A DNA stretch of 24,547 bases, taken from NCBI GenBank assembly GCA_052034865.1, contig JBPOIC010000048.1, forward strand, positions 1-24,547, written 5' to 3'. The position numbers and the translations under genes were made by a program. The notes beneath the pieces were generated by a model, which worked only from the letters and a program-made list of their open reading frames with translations, was not told where the DNA came from and ran no database searches. Below, piece after piece: positions 1 through 8,469 of the stretch. Within the stretch, counting starts at the first letter, position 1, and every line of letters starts with the position of its first letter. This DNA is from JBPOIC01 sp052034865. GTDB lineage: Bacteria > UBA10199 > JADFYH01.

Positions 1-353
1 TTACTAAAAAGACCCGCCAGCACCCGCAGCTCACTTTTAATCCCCGCCTCGTCTTTAGACTGAATCGCCACCTCCACCCGACTTAAATCCACATCAATCT
101 GACAACGCAACTTTTGGGGGGAGGAAACAGAGCGATGAGATTTATTACTTTCAAGCGAAGGCTCTCCGAAGACCTTTAATGAAATTGGCTCTCTGGTTTC
201 TGAAAGTCGCTCGCCAGGTTTTATAAATGAAGTTTCTGCATGTGGAGTTTGAAACAAAGGAAGGGGCTGAGATGAGGAATCTGGAATATCATCAGAAAAT
301 GATCCGGAAGCTGGAAGTTGAGAAGAGTTTATCTGCGGGATAACTTTTGACAT
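1..353 (-). CDS. Partial hypothetical protein, N-terminal 117 codons
   Basis: The reading frame opens with ATG at 353 and runs without a stop off the left edge, so the C terminus is missing. The first 60 or so residues (start MSKVIPQINSSQLPASG) are rich in Ser, Pro and Gln and look disordered. There is no hydrophobic signal peptide. From about residue 83 the sequence becomes ordered and charged (CQIDVDLSRVEVAIQSKDE), probably amphipathic helix, and it may begin a folded domain beyond the window. Upstream, GAAAG lies about 9 bases before the ATG, a weak ribosome binding site. The gene diverges from the two large genes at 763-6152, and its low-complexity N terminus resembles theirs, which suggests but does not prove a shared role. 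I do not recognise a family. Confidence 0.6.
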   Translation of the reverse strand, partial: MSKVIPQINSSQLPASGSFSDDIPDSSSQPLPLFQTPHAETSFIKPGERLSETREPISLKVFGEPSLESNKSHRSVSSPQKLRCQIDVDLSRVEVAIQSKDEAGIKSELRVLAGLFS

Positions 354-762
354 GGCGCATCGCTTTCTGATCGAAATTTATTTAAAAAAAAGGATGAGGT
401 ATAAAATTCCAGTGCAAGTACTTTGGAAAAAAGTTAAAGATAGACATCCCCAAAAAACTTTAAGGAATCGAAACAGATTAAGTTGGTAATGGAATTGATG
501 GAGTTATCGTTTCTTGACCGAATATGTTGCGTAAAAAAACGAGCTGATTTCGACAAGATAAATCGTGGACGCAGCGCGCCATCCCTCATCAACTCAAAGA
601 GGAAAAAAACTCTCTCAGACAAAATTGTCGAAAAGAATCGTTAAAAATTCATCTTATTTTTGGGTGAGTTAAAAAAGGGTAAGCAACTTTTTCAAAAAAA
701 ACTCGATAATCAAGCCAGGTAATTCGACAAAACCCATTACAATTTAGAAAAGAAATCACCTC
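354..762. other. AT-rich divergent intergenic region
   Basis: These 409 bases separate two divergent genes and hold no convincing gene. The region is rich in A and T tracts. It contains three copies of an octamer (separate entry). A possible -10 box TACAAT sits at 738-743, about 20 bases before the ATG at 763, but no matching -35 hexamer lies 16-18 bases upstream. The gene at 763 has no clear Shine-Dalgarno sequence, only an AGAAAAGAAA stretch. The region must hold the promoters of both flanking genes, but I cannot place them firmly. Confidence 0.5.
549..730. repeat. Three copies of octamer TTCGACAA (possible operator sites)
   Basis: TTCGACAA occurs on the plus strand at 549-556 and 723-730 and inverted (TTGTCGAA) at 625-632. 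All three are flanked by A/T on the left and continue with A/T-rich bases. The copy at 723-730 lies just upstream of the possible -10 box at 738-743 and 33 bases before the start codon of the first large gene. I did not notice other copies in the window by eye. A regulatory role is inferred only from the clustering in a divergent promoter region. Confidence 0.35.
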
Positions 763-3210
763 ATGGCACCGTCCGGTCCTTCTCCGCTGAGTTCTTCAAC
801 TATCTCTAATCTTACGGGACGGTATGATTATGAAGATGCAGCGTGTCAAAACATCGATCCGCTTGATGAAGCCTCAGGTGAAAAATCATATCTACCCATA
901 AAGCTCCACTGTGCATCTCCCCCTCCTGTTTCAGATCTGCGCGATTACTTTCCACACCCCAAAAATAAATTTCAGTTGGACGGATTTAAACTTTTATCCA
1001 GCCTTGTTTATCTCAAATTGAATTTGCTCGGCATCCCGGGAAATTATCCAATCACTTCCCTGATCAATAATGACGACTGGATTTCCCAACGTGCGGCCTT
1101 GGTACTGGAAAAAGGAGCAAGATTATCGGTTGAAGTTCGTTTCGAGGATAACCAACTGAGCCATAATAGCGAAAATCCGTTTGTGAATATAACGGGGCTT
1201 AAAGTGGGAGTTTACGCAAATCCTTTCTTACAGGGTGAGCACCTCTACACTCCTGAGCTACTCACCACTCCTCCAGATGAAAATGGATGCTCCACAATTC
1301 GTCTGAACAGCAGGTTTATTGATAATGAATTTTCACCTTGTGATGAGTTAGGTCTGAATCAAAAAAATCTCACACCAAAATTATTCATCGAAAATATTTT
1401 AGAAAAATTTTCATCCAAAGATTCGAATGACACTCCCTTTTCCTGGACCAAGCTTATAAAGGGTCTTAACAAGGTTGAGAGTTTTCTCAACCTGTTCAGG
1501 TATGGAGAAATTTTAACTTCTCGAATCGATTTGAAAGAACTTGAACTGCTTTACGGAATCCATTTTGGTGAGTCTTCATTTGATCTTAAACTCATTTCTC
1601 ATCCTCATGGAAAAATCGGTCTCGAAATTCCTAATTTCTCCCTTTCATCCGAAGCAAAAGCTCATTTAAAGAATCGGCCCAGGCAATCGACAGTACACGC
1701 TCCTGGAGCTGTCCATCCATCTGACCCAACGGGTCTTCAGATTTCCTACGATTTTAACACCCACAAAATCGACATTCAGGCCGATTTCGAATTTGATCGT
1801 GGCGATCTCTTAAAAGAACACATCGGCAAGATCCCTTTCCTTAAAAGGATCACCGCTCTTGATCTCGAAAAACTCCTGCCACAAAAAGGTCGAGTGAAAC
1901 TCAACACTCAACTGGCCTTAACAGATGAAGGGGTGAAGCTTGTTTCGGGCAGTACCCATCTGAAAATTGAAAATAAAGGCCCGGCTCTCACGAAAAAAGA
2001 TACAAGCGCAATTCTTTCTAAACTTGTCCTGACAGATGGCGAATTCGATGCAGATACTTTCCATTTAATGGCTGATTTTAAGTTTCCACCCCTATCTCCC
2101 TACAAAGATGGAAGCCTTGAGGTATCGATTCCTTTGGAAACCTCCGGTGAATACTACCTCTTTGAATCCTTGCCTCAAGACCTTACGGCCAAGGTTCTCT
2201 TTCCAAAAAAGAATGGAAACTCTATCGATGGCAAGATGAGTTATGCACATCGAGAATCAGAAGGAGAAGAGACGTCACAAATCAAAGATTCTACGGAGGT
2301 AACCGTTCGGCTTGATGAGGTTGTTCCAAAACTAAAAAAGAGAATCCCCCTCATTCAGACTGGAAACTATTCTTTCACGCACACCCCCATTAGTGAAAAC
2401 AGCACTGTCCATCTCATGGAGTTTTCTGCCGGCCGGGTCTACTTGATGGAAGAAGGACTCCCCATTTCACTCTCACTCGATCTGCTGGCTCCCCGTTTCA
2501 TCTGTAAAATCGAAGAAAGTAAAAGTGCCGACTCATCAAAAACCTATACCATTCCTGATTGTGCACTGACGGCAAATCCTAACGATCAAAACACCCATGG
2601 TCATGGAGTCATTAAGAATGAATTAAATGTTAGGGTGATAAAACGACGCAACAGCCCTGACCCTAAAATCATGCTGGGCCCGGATGGATTGATAAATATT
2701 GAAGGTTTGAAGGTGTTATTGCAGGCGCATGGCTTGAAAATTCCTGGGTTAGAGGATCTTCACTTCAATGACTTTCCATCGCTTAACTTTAGAAAAGTAG
2801 GTGGTTTTGATGTGGATTTGATTGCAGGAATCCATCTCCTCCTTCCAAAGGGTTTGAATATTTCAGGCGACCTCAATGGCGAAGGAGAGATTTTCGTAAA
2901 AGGATTTCGGGAAGATGGCGATATAAAATTGAGAGGCCCGGATGGAGAGTTGGTATTATTTTCTGAAGATGGCTCGAAACACAAACCTCTTTACTTTTTT
3001 AAAAATACAAACTTCAAGATCGTGAATCCAAGATCCATCTCATCGATTGGGATTTCTGCTTCCCGGATCATACTCAAGACTCAGTTTGATCCTTTTCCAT
3101 TAGGTTTCATTGGACTCTTTCAATTTACATCTCCACCTCAGGCACAGGCCATTGAGTGGCAAAGCAATCGGCTTCCGTTTACTTCAACCGAGCTGATTCG
3201 GACTTTTTAA
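763..3210 (+). CDS. Large beta-rich hypothetical protein (815 aa)
   Basis: I do not recognise this protein. It starts with a Ser/Pro-rich segment (MAPSGPSPLSSSTISN) and has no signal peptide and no membrane segment. Most of the chain alternates polar and hydrophobic residues, as in long beta-strands, notably at about 320-405, 415-580 and 640-790. Phrases such as GLNISGDLNGEGEIFVKG (about 697-714) resemble the strand repeats of AsmA/TamB-type proteins, but the N-terminal membrane anchor of those families is absent. A disordered acidic/Ser-rich stretch lies near 497-512 and another at 583-612. Cysteines are few and scattered. The start is chosen as the first ATG; no good ribosome binding site is visible. 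The stop lies 5 bp before the next gene, so the two are probably cotranscribed and translationally coupled. Confidence 0.75.
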   Translation: MAPSGPSPLSSSTISNLTGRYDYEDAACQNIDPLDEASGEKSYLPIKLHCASPPPVSDLRDYFPHPKNKFQLDGFKLLSSLVYLKLNLLGIPGNYPITSLINNDDWISQRAALVLEKGARLSVEVRFEDNQLSHNSENPFVNITGLKVGVYANPFLQGEHLYTPELLTTPPDENGCSTIRLNSRFIDNEFSPCDELGLNQKNLTPKLFIENILEKFSSKDSNDTPFSWTKLIKGLNKVESFLNLFRYGEILTSRIDLKELELLYGIHFGESSFDLKLISHPHGKIGLEIPNFSLSSEAKAHLKNRPRQSTVHAPGAVHPSDPTGLQISYDFNTHKIDIQADFEFDRGDLLKEHIGKIPFLKRITALDLEKLLPQKGRVKLNTQLALTDEGVKLVSGSTHLKIENKGPALTKKDTSAILSKLVLTDGEFDADTFHLMADFKFPPLSPYKDGSLEVSIPLETSGEYYLFESLPQDLTAKVLFPKKNGNSIDGKMSYAHRESEGEETSQIKDSTEVTVRLDEVVPKLKKRIPLIQTGNYSFTHTPISENSTVHLMEFSAGRVYLMEEGLPISLSLDLLAPRFICKIEESKSADSSKTYTIPDCALTANPNDQNTHGHGVIKNELNVRVIKRRNSPDPKIMLGPDGLINIEGLKVLLQAHGLKIPGLEDLHFNDFPSLNFRKVGGFDVDLIAGIHLLLPKGLNISGDLNGEGEIFVKGFREDGDIKLRGPDGELVLFSEDGSKHKPLYFFKNTNFKIVNPRSISSIGISASRIILKTQFDPFPLGFIGLFQFTSPPQAQAIEWQSNRLPFTSTELIRTF

Positions 3211-3215
3211 ATCCT

Positions 3216-6152
3216 ATGACACCTCCCAAGCCCTTAGCTCCATTTTTGACATCTCCTCTACCCCCGAGCTTTAGTGCGCCTTTGCCGCTTCCAAAAATAC
3301 CCGATGTAAAACTCACACCTCCGTCTTTATTAAAACCGCCCTCTGATCCTATCGGAAGATTAGTGGAACTAGGCGCCTTCAATTTTGATGGACCTCGTTT
3401 TGATCCAAAGCTGCATGGGACTCCCGAGACTTATATCCAATCGATCATCTCGGAAAGAAATTGGATGTACTATGTGCTGCCTTTTGTAGATCTTGTCGAC
3501 TCCATGGAAATCGATGGAGAAGGATTCCCGGTGAATCCCTTTCATCAAATTGATGAAATTACAGGATGCCGCTATCGGGAGATGTTACCCGATGCTGAAA
3601 TTGAGAGGTTAAGAAAGCTTTCTCCAGCAGAGCAAATTAAACAAGGGTGTACCGTCATGATTCCCAATGGAACGACGGCAAAAGTAAAATTAAAGGTAGG
3701 ACCGCTGGAAGGAGTACCACCAGAAATCACCAGAAAATACGGTACCTCTGGGGTTCAGCAGTTTGATGTGCATTACGTAACTCCTGCAGGCCGGAGAATG
3801 TACAATAAAACCTTTCCAGATCTTATTGCAGACGTTCAGGGTTTTTTATTTGATCAGGGTGCACAAAATAAAAATGCCCATTTTGGCGAGAAAGGTAAAT
3901 ATTTGCCAGGAGGAATATCGCTTAAATTGAACACCTCTCTGGTAAATATTGAGATGACCCAGGATTGGCTGAAAAGCTTAAGCAATACTTTCGATGATTC
4001 TGAGCTTTATCAAAAGGCTGGAGTAAATCAGTACCGAATTCCACAAATGTCTCGGGCCTTTTTCGAATTTATTTTCAATGCCTCCGCTGGGAACCCTAGT
4101 ATTAAAGATCCCAACTTTCAATTACGTGCCAATCCAGAAAAACCCTTGATCCCCATCATCAGCTGGGGGAAGCCCAATCAGATTTCAGGAAAAATTCGCC
4201 TTCATCCCGGCACCCTTCCCCTCCCGGGTGGAATCGGCACGATTACACTGGCAAACAATCCTGCAGATCCAACCTCTGGCCTGCTCGAGCTCAAAGCGAA
4301 CAAAACAGAAACCACCTTCCGATGGAAAAAACCCAACTTAAGCAACACCGATTTGAATCTTGGAAATTATAAGCTGAAGGTGACGAATGGCTCTGCTGAG
4401 GAGTTGGTCATTTCAATGCCTCCGTTACCCATCCTGCTTAAAAAAATCGACGAAGGGACATTTAGCCCAAACGACGTGAAACTCACCGTGGTCGGTTTTA
4501 AATCAAATGACCTCACATTCACCGATAGCAGTGTCGGCTTTGAGACCAACATCACGAAAGCCTCATTGGCAAAAATCGAAATTACGGGGCTCAATAAGTT
4601 AAAAATGGAGGGCCTCGAAGCAGAACGCCTATCTTTCAAACATCCCTACTCCGGTTTCAATATCACCATCCTTGAGCCAAAAATTTCCCTCATGCGGGGA
4701 GACCGGTCTGCGAGCAAAACGCATCTTTCGCTAAGCGACATCCAATCTTCTGGCACGATTGATTACACACCGTCAGATAAAGTGAATCCGGGTGTGTCTT
4801 TTAAAACTGCGGGGGCCTCCAAGGTAGCCTCCATAGATTTTCATCAACAAATAATAGGGAACGGGATGACCGAAGTCGGCCTGACCACCGTCCTAAAGGA
4901 AGGGACTATCGATAGTTTGAGCGTTTACCAGGGCCCTAGCGCCCGCACGGAATTTAAGGATATCACTCTGGGAGGAGAAAACACCTTACGTACCATTTTA
5001 AGATTTAAAGATCTCCCTCCCAAAAGAACGTGGGTCGAAATGGGTTTTGAAAAAATGAAATCAGGACACGTTTCCATTCCTTTTCCATCTACACGGAGGT
5101 TTTCTTCAAGCCCTCTTCATTTTCTTTCAAAGCCTGATGAATCAAAACCTGGGTTTACCCCCTCCCTGAACACCTCTCAAGACAGCGGTTTATCCCTTCT
5201 TTCCTCTGGATCCAGCAATCCCGAAAAGAAAGAGAATTCAGAAAGACAACTGATCGGCCTGCGCTACGAATGGGTTGGAAATATAAAAAATGCAAAAATG
5301 AATGGAGAAATAGGACCGGTAGTCTTTATGCCTTCTTTGTTCAAGGATACAACCATAGAGATCCGCCATATGGATAAGGAAGATCCAGAATCTTTTCCGA
5401 CCATTGATGTGAGTGGCATTGTGGATCTCAATTTCAAAATTAAAGGCTCTGATGAAGCGAGTGGATTTAAAGGACTCGACGAACCTTTACCCTTCATCAA
5501 TGTGCGTTCTATTGACCCCAACACTCTAATTGCCGAGAACTTTCATATTTTTGGGAAGGGAGAATTGCACACAACACCGGAAAGTATCGTTTTCAATAGT
5601 GAAGATAACAATCCTTTTCGAAGTGAAGTCGCGTTACAGAACATTCTTTTTGAATATGCACCACCAAACTCAAAATCTGACGAGGCAATCAGGGGTAAGC
5701 TAAATAAAATTGTGCTCGGTTTTGATATGAAAAAACTAATCAGTCGGTGGGGTAAATCTCAACCTTCCAGTGAGCCTTCACTCCAGGAAATTGATATTCG
5801 TCATCTGGCTGTGAAAGATGTAGACTTCGACATTCTGTCCTCAAAATCATCAGCTCAAACACCTTTAAAACTCATTTTATCCATTCTTGCCGAAGCAAGC
5901 AGCAACCCAAACAAAAAGAGTGATGTTGTTTTTGGAAAAGTTCATTCCTCTGGACAAAAACTGACACTAGAGGATTTTCGTCTCGATTTATTTGGAAATG
6001 GTTCAAATGAGATTCACTATGACCGTAGCAATGGGAGCATTATTTTTGATCCTAATGCAAAAAACCTGCTAACATTTTTTGGAGAAGGTTTTTTTAGAGC
6101 GAAATATAATAGTGGAAAAGTGAAGTTTGAAAGCAAGCCTGTTGATCGGTAG
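3216..6152 (+). CDS. Large beta-rich hypothetical protein (978 aa) with Pro-rich N terminus
   Basis: I do not recognise this protein. The chosen ATG is 5 bp after the stop of the preceding gene; an in-frame GTG at 3156 would add 20 residues and overlap that gene by 55 bp, which seems less likely. Sixteen of the first 45 residues are proline (start MTPPKPLAPFLTSPLPPS). No signal peptide or membrane helix is visible. From about residue 150 the chain is strand-like with many alternating hydrophobic residues, interrupted by a Ser/Pro-rich probable linker at about 625-680 (nucleotides near 5090-5255). The C-terminal 250 residues again look like stacked strands (IDVSGIVDLNFKIKG, FFGEGFFRAKYNSGKVKF). 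The overall design matches its upstream neighbour, without obvious sequence identity by eye, suggesting that both work in one structure or pathway. It converges on recO. Confidence 0.75.
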   Translation: MTPPKPLAPFLTSPLPPSFSAPLPLPKIPDVKLTPPSLLKPPSDPIGRLVELGAFNFDGPRFDPKLHGTPETYIQSIISERNWMYYVLPFVDLVDSMEIDGEGFPVNPFHQIDEITGCRYREMLPDAEIERLRKLSPAEQIKQGCTVMIPNGTTAKVKLKVGPLEGVPPEITRKYGTSGVQQFDVHYVTPAGRRMYNKTFPDLIADVQGFLFDQGAQNKNAHFGEKGKYLPGGISLKLNTSLVNIEMTQDWLKSLSNTFDDSELYQKAGVNQYRIPQMSRAFFEFIFNASAGNPSIKDPNFQLRANPEKPLIPIISWGKPNQISGKIRLHPGTLPLPGGIGTITLANNPADPTSGLLELKANKTETTFRWKKPNLSNTDLNLGNYKLKVTNGSAEELVISMPPLPILLKKIDEGTFSPNDVKLTVVGFKSNDLTFTDSSVGFETNITKASLAKIEITGLNKLKMEGLEAERLSFKHPYSGFNITILEPKISLMRGDRSASKTHLSLSDIQSSGTIDYTPSDKVNPGVSFKTAGASKVASIDFHQQIIGNGMTEVGLTTVLKEGTIDSLSVYQGPSARTEFKDITLGGENTLRTILRFKDLPPKRTWVEMGFEKMKSGHVSIPFPSTRRFSSSPLHFLSKPDESKPGFTPSLNTSQDSGLSLLSSGSSNPEKKENSERQLIGLRYEWVGNIKNAKMNGEIGPVVFMPSLFKDTTIEIRHMDKEDPESFPTIDVSGIVDLNFKIKGSDEASGFKGLDEPLPFINVRSIDPNTLIAENFHIFGKGELHTTPESIVFNSEDNNPFRSEVALQNILFEYAPPNSKSDEAIRGKLNKIVLGFDMKKLISRWGKSQPSSEPSLQEIDIRHLAVKDVDFDILSSKSSAQTPLKLILSILAEASSNPNKKSDVVFGKVHSSGQKLTLEDFRLDLFGNGSNEIHYDRSNGSIIFDPNAKNLLTFFGEGFFRAKYNSGKVKFESKPVDR

Positions 6153-6216
6153 CCCCACGTTTTGGAAAGACGGATGCATCCTTAAGCGTCTCATGGAAAA
6201 GTCTTGAATCAAGTTC

Positions 6217-6975
6217 TTAAGTCAAATGCCCCTCCATCCAAAATCTTCCCCACTCCAAATCCAGATCAAGCTGATTTAAAAGATGCTTGTGTAAGATCTC
6301 TTCGAGATTTTTCTCATCCTCGTGCGAGAGATTTTCCTTTTTATGAAACATCCACTCTTTGACCGAAGGACGAACCGAAATGAGTTTGAGCGCCGCGTTC
6401 GCGCATAAACTGCAAACAAGGCCTCCACCCGTCATATCAAAACCCCCTTCTTTTAATTCAGGATTTTCTTGTGAAGAAACCGCCTCCCCCAGGTTGGTCT
6501 TGCAACGGATGCATTCCTGAAATTGTGGACTCACTCCACTCACCTCCAGATGATCCAAAAGATTTCTCCAGAAGACTTCCCGCCCTCTCCCAAGCTCCAG
6601 CTGTGAAAGCCCACGAAACAAAATTTCAAACGCTGACGATCCTCTCTCATGATCGCGGTAAAGCTTTTGCACAAGCTCGAGCAAACCCATCGCCAAAAGA
6701 ATGGAATCGTAGTTTTGTCGGATTTTAAAAAAAAGCTCGCGCGGCTGCGCCTGCTCGATAAAAACCAGCGTGCTATTTTTTCTTTCGCGGTAGGTAAGAG
6801 TGACGTGACTGAAAAGATCGAGACTCGCACCAAAGCGCTTGCGGCTAGCCTTGGCGCCTTTTGCAATTCCCTGCATTTTTCCGGAATGATCGGTGAGAAA
6901 ACTGACGATCTGGTCTTTTTCACCATAATCCCAGTGATTGATAATGATGGCCTCAACGGTTTGTGGATGTGACAT
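6217..6975 (-). CDS. recO: DNA repair protein RecO
   Basis: RecO mediates loading of RecA onto SSB-coated single-stranded DNA together with RecR in the RecFOR recombination-repair pathway, in the cytoplasm. The 252-residue protein has the usual length. Residues 1-80 form the OB-fold domain with the typical start (TVEAIIINHWDYGEKDQIV, then GKMQGIAKGAKASRKRFG). The helical domain carries a zinc motif with Cys155, Cys158, Cys188 and Cys191. The ATG at 6975 has an AAGG ribosome binding site at 6983-6986 with 7-base spacing. The stop of the upstream HTH gene is only 22 bases away, so the two genes are probably cotranscribed. It is the last gene of the minus-strand pgeF-mtnP-HTH-recO run. Confidence 0.95.
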   Translation of the reverse strand: MSHPQTVEAIIINHWDYGEKDQIVSFLTDHSGKMQGIAKGAKASRKRFGASLDLFSHVTLTYRERKNSTLVFIEQAQPRELFFKIRQNYDSILLAMGLLELVQKLYRDHERGSSAFEILFRGLSQLELGRGREVFWRNLLDHLEVSGVSPQFQECIRCKTNLGEAVSSQENPELKEGGFDMTGGGLVCSLCANAALKLISVRPSVKEWMFHKKENLSHEDEKNLEEILHKHLLNQLDLDLEWGRFWMEGHLT

Positions 6976-6997
6976 GGATGAACCTTAGCTCTTCACC

Positions 6998-7372
6998 TCA
7001 GATTCGATAACGCTGAATCAAAAAATACAACCCCACACCCACTAGCAATAGCCCGAGGATCAAAAAGATAAAAACGCGCAGTGGAAAGGCCGAGGATCCA
7101 GGAGCTGAATCCCGTGCTTCGATTAAAAGCTGGAGACGAAAAACGATCTCATCCGAAGCAAGCCCCAGATGCTGGGCGTATGCTCGAACGTAGCCCTTGA
7201 GAAAGGTAAGACCCGGCACGCGCTCGAATCGATCCTGTTCGATCGCCTCGAGGTATTCCTGACGAATTTTGGTCGCAGACGCAATCTCCTCCAGGCTGAT
7301 ATTTCTCAGCTCGCGCTGGCGCTTCAAGGTTGCGCCAAGACTTTCAAGATCCTGAAAAGAGATCGGTTCCAA
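6998..7372 (-). CDS. RodZ-like helix-turn-helix protein with one C-terminal membrane helix
   Basis: Residues 12-82 match the RodZ-type HTH_25 domain closely (LGATLKRQRELRNISLEEIA, then ATKIRQEYLEAIEQDRFE and VPGLTFLKGYVRAYAQHLGL). Residues 98-119 form a single hydrophobic helix and only about five residues (RYRI end) follow it. RodZ proteins normally continue with a large periplasmic domain (DUF4115), which is absent here. RodZ links MreB to the membrane in rod-shape control; whether this short form does so is not clear, and it could be a membrane-tethered regulator. The start is a TTG at 7372, supported by AAAGGA at 7379-7384 with 6-base spacing; no in-frame ATG is nearby. It lies 22 bases upstream of recO. 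Confidence 0.85.
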   Translation of the reverse strand: MEPISFQDLESLGATLKRQRELRNISLEEIASATKIRQEYLEAIEQDRFERVPGLTFLKGYVRAYAQHLGLASDEIVFRLQLLIEARDSAPGSSAFPLRVFIFLILGLLLVGVGLYFLIQRYRI

Positions 7373-7378
7373 AAAATG

Positions 7379-7384
7379 TCCTTT
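7379..7384 (-). promoter_or_regulatory. Ribosome binding site deciding the TTG start at 7372
   Basis: On the minus strand AAAGGA sits 6 bases before the TTG start of the RodZ-like HTH gene. It is the reason for accepting a TTG start here, because the frame has no ATG close by. Confidence 0.6.
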
Positions 7385-7405
7385 AATATTTATCTTCTCA
7401 CCTTA

Positions 7406-7423
7406 CCCGATTCTGTCATCGGG
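7406..7423. other. Small perfect hairpin in the mtnP-HTH gap
   Basis: The arms CCCGAT and ATCGGG flank a 6-base loop. The element lies in the 137-bp gap between the stop of mtnP and the TTG start of the HTH gene. No T-tract follows on either strand, so it is not a typical intrinsic terminator; it may be an mRNA structure between the two genes. Confidence 0.3.
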
Positions 7424-7509
7424 AATGAGTTCCGGCAGGGCATTAGCCTCTGGAGAACTTATCCGCCGAAGATGAAAGGGTCGACGCATTCTCTACTTCC
7501 AACTTCATC

Positions 7510-8361
7510 TTATCCTATAATTAACTGAAGATGATTTTTGGTGGCAGGATTCATTGCCGCTTCATTCGTCACAACGGCATGTTTCAAAGCCTGACCACAA
7601 GTGCAGCTCCGCTGGTGAGAGAGGGCTGGAATTATGGCTTTCAGCATCTGTCGTGCTTTCTCTACATTGGCGAGCAAGGTTTGAATGACCTGCTCAGCCG
7701 TCACCGAATCGTGATCCGGATGCCAGCAATCGTAATCGGTCGCCAGGGCGATTGTGGCGTAACAAAGCTGGGCCTCACGCGCGAGCTTGGCCTCGGTGAC
7801 ATTTGTCATTCCAATGATGTCCGCACGCCAGCTTCGGTAAAGATTTGATTCGGCCTTGGTTGAAAACTGAGGGCCTTCGATACAGACATAAGTGCCGTTT
7901 TTATGATGTGGAATCTGAAGGACATGAGCTGCCTCGGCAAGTTTTTCGCGAAGGGATTCGCAGACAGGATCCGCAAGGGCGACATGAGCTACAATCCCCT
8001 GACCAAAAAAACTCGCATTGCGACGGTAGGTGCGATCGATGAATTGATCTGCAAAAACAAGATGACCCGGAGCAATTTCTTCTTTTAAAGATCCAACCGC
8101 GGATACGGAAATAATCTGTTCAACTCCAAGTTTTTTCATTCCCCAGATATTGGCGCGGTAGTTGATCTCACTTGGTAGAATCCGGTGTCCGCGCCCGTGT
8201 CTTGCCAAAAACGCAACCGGTATTCCGTTCATTTCTCCAGTAATATAGTCATCCGATGGCTCGCCGAAAGGTGTTTCAAGATGCACCTTCTCGACCTTTT
8301 TCAATTCTTCCATGTCATAGAGCCCACTGCCTCCGATAATTCCAATGCGTTTTTCTTGCAT
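7510..8361 (-). CDS. mtnP: S-methyl-5'-thioadenosine phosphorylase
   Basis: The enzyme cleaves methylthioadenosine with phosphate to adenine and 5-methylthioribose-1-phosphate, the entry step of methionine salvage. The 283-residue protein has the hallmark blocks: RIGIIGGSGLY at the N terminus, the phosphate-site RHGRGH (54-59), SAVGSLKEEIAPG (87-99), CIEGPQFSTKAES (160-172), IGMTNVTEAKLARE (183-196) and DYDCWH (209-214), whose Asp residues mark purine-nucleoside (6-amino) specificity. A C-terminal CxC (Cys253, Cys255) is also present, as in some MTAP relatives. The ATG at 8361 has the strong site AAGGAGA upstream. pgeF lies about 110 bases upstream on the same strand, and no mtnA or other salvage gene is visible in the window. 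Confidence 0.95.
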   Translation of the reverse strand: MQEKRIGIIGGSGLYDMEELKKVEKVHLETPFGEPSDDYITGEMNGIPVAFLARHGRGHRILPSEINYRANIWGMKKLGVEQIISVSAVGSLKEEIAPGHLVFADQFIDRTYRRNASFFGQGIVAHVALADPVCESLREKLAEAAHVLQIPHHKNGTYVCIEGPQFSTKAESNLYRSWRADIIGMTNVTEAKLAREAQLCYATIALATDYDCWHPDHDSVTAEQVIQTLLANVEKARQMLKAIIPALSHQRSCTCGQALKHAVVTNEAAMNPATKNHLQLIIG

Positions 8362-8394
8362 AGCGTCTCCTTAAATGAATTTTAAAATAGCCTG

Positions 8395-8421
8395 GATGAT
8401 GTTGATGACTTGAGCATCATC
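8395..8421. other. Inverted repeat upstream of mtnP
   Basis: The perfect 7-bp arms GATGATG and CATCATC are separated by 13 bases. The repeat lies in the 108-bp gap between pgeF and mtnP, about 35 bases before the mtnP start codon. A TTTTTTT run lies on its pgeF side, before the repeat in the direction of transcription, so it is not a standard terminator. It could be an operator or a leader hairpin. Confidence 0.3.
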
Positions 8422-8469
8422 GGAAAAAAATCCCCTTCAAGTCTTTTTTAGGAACAACTCTTTTGTTGA

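Noticed and set aside
434..622. Short minus-strand frame of 62 residues in the divergent intergenic region
   Set aside because: It needs a TTG start without a convincing ribosome binding site, has no recognisable feature, and lies in AT-rich promoter-type DNA.
3156..3215. GTG start of the second large gene overlapping the first
   Set aside because: The ATG at 3216 lies just after the upstream stop and begins the Pro-rich segment; the GTG extension reads through the end of the first gene and has no supporting signal.
6168..6191. Possible terminator between the second large gene and recO
   Set aside because: A 5-bp stem (AGACG/CGTCT) with a 14-base loop is too weak and no T-tract follows on either strand.
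6471..6972. Plus-strand frames opposite recO
   Set aside because: They are antisense to a clearly identified recO gene and show no family signature or ribosome binding site.
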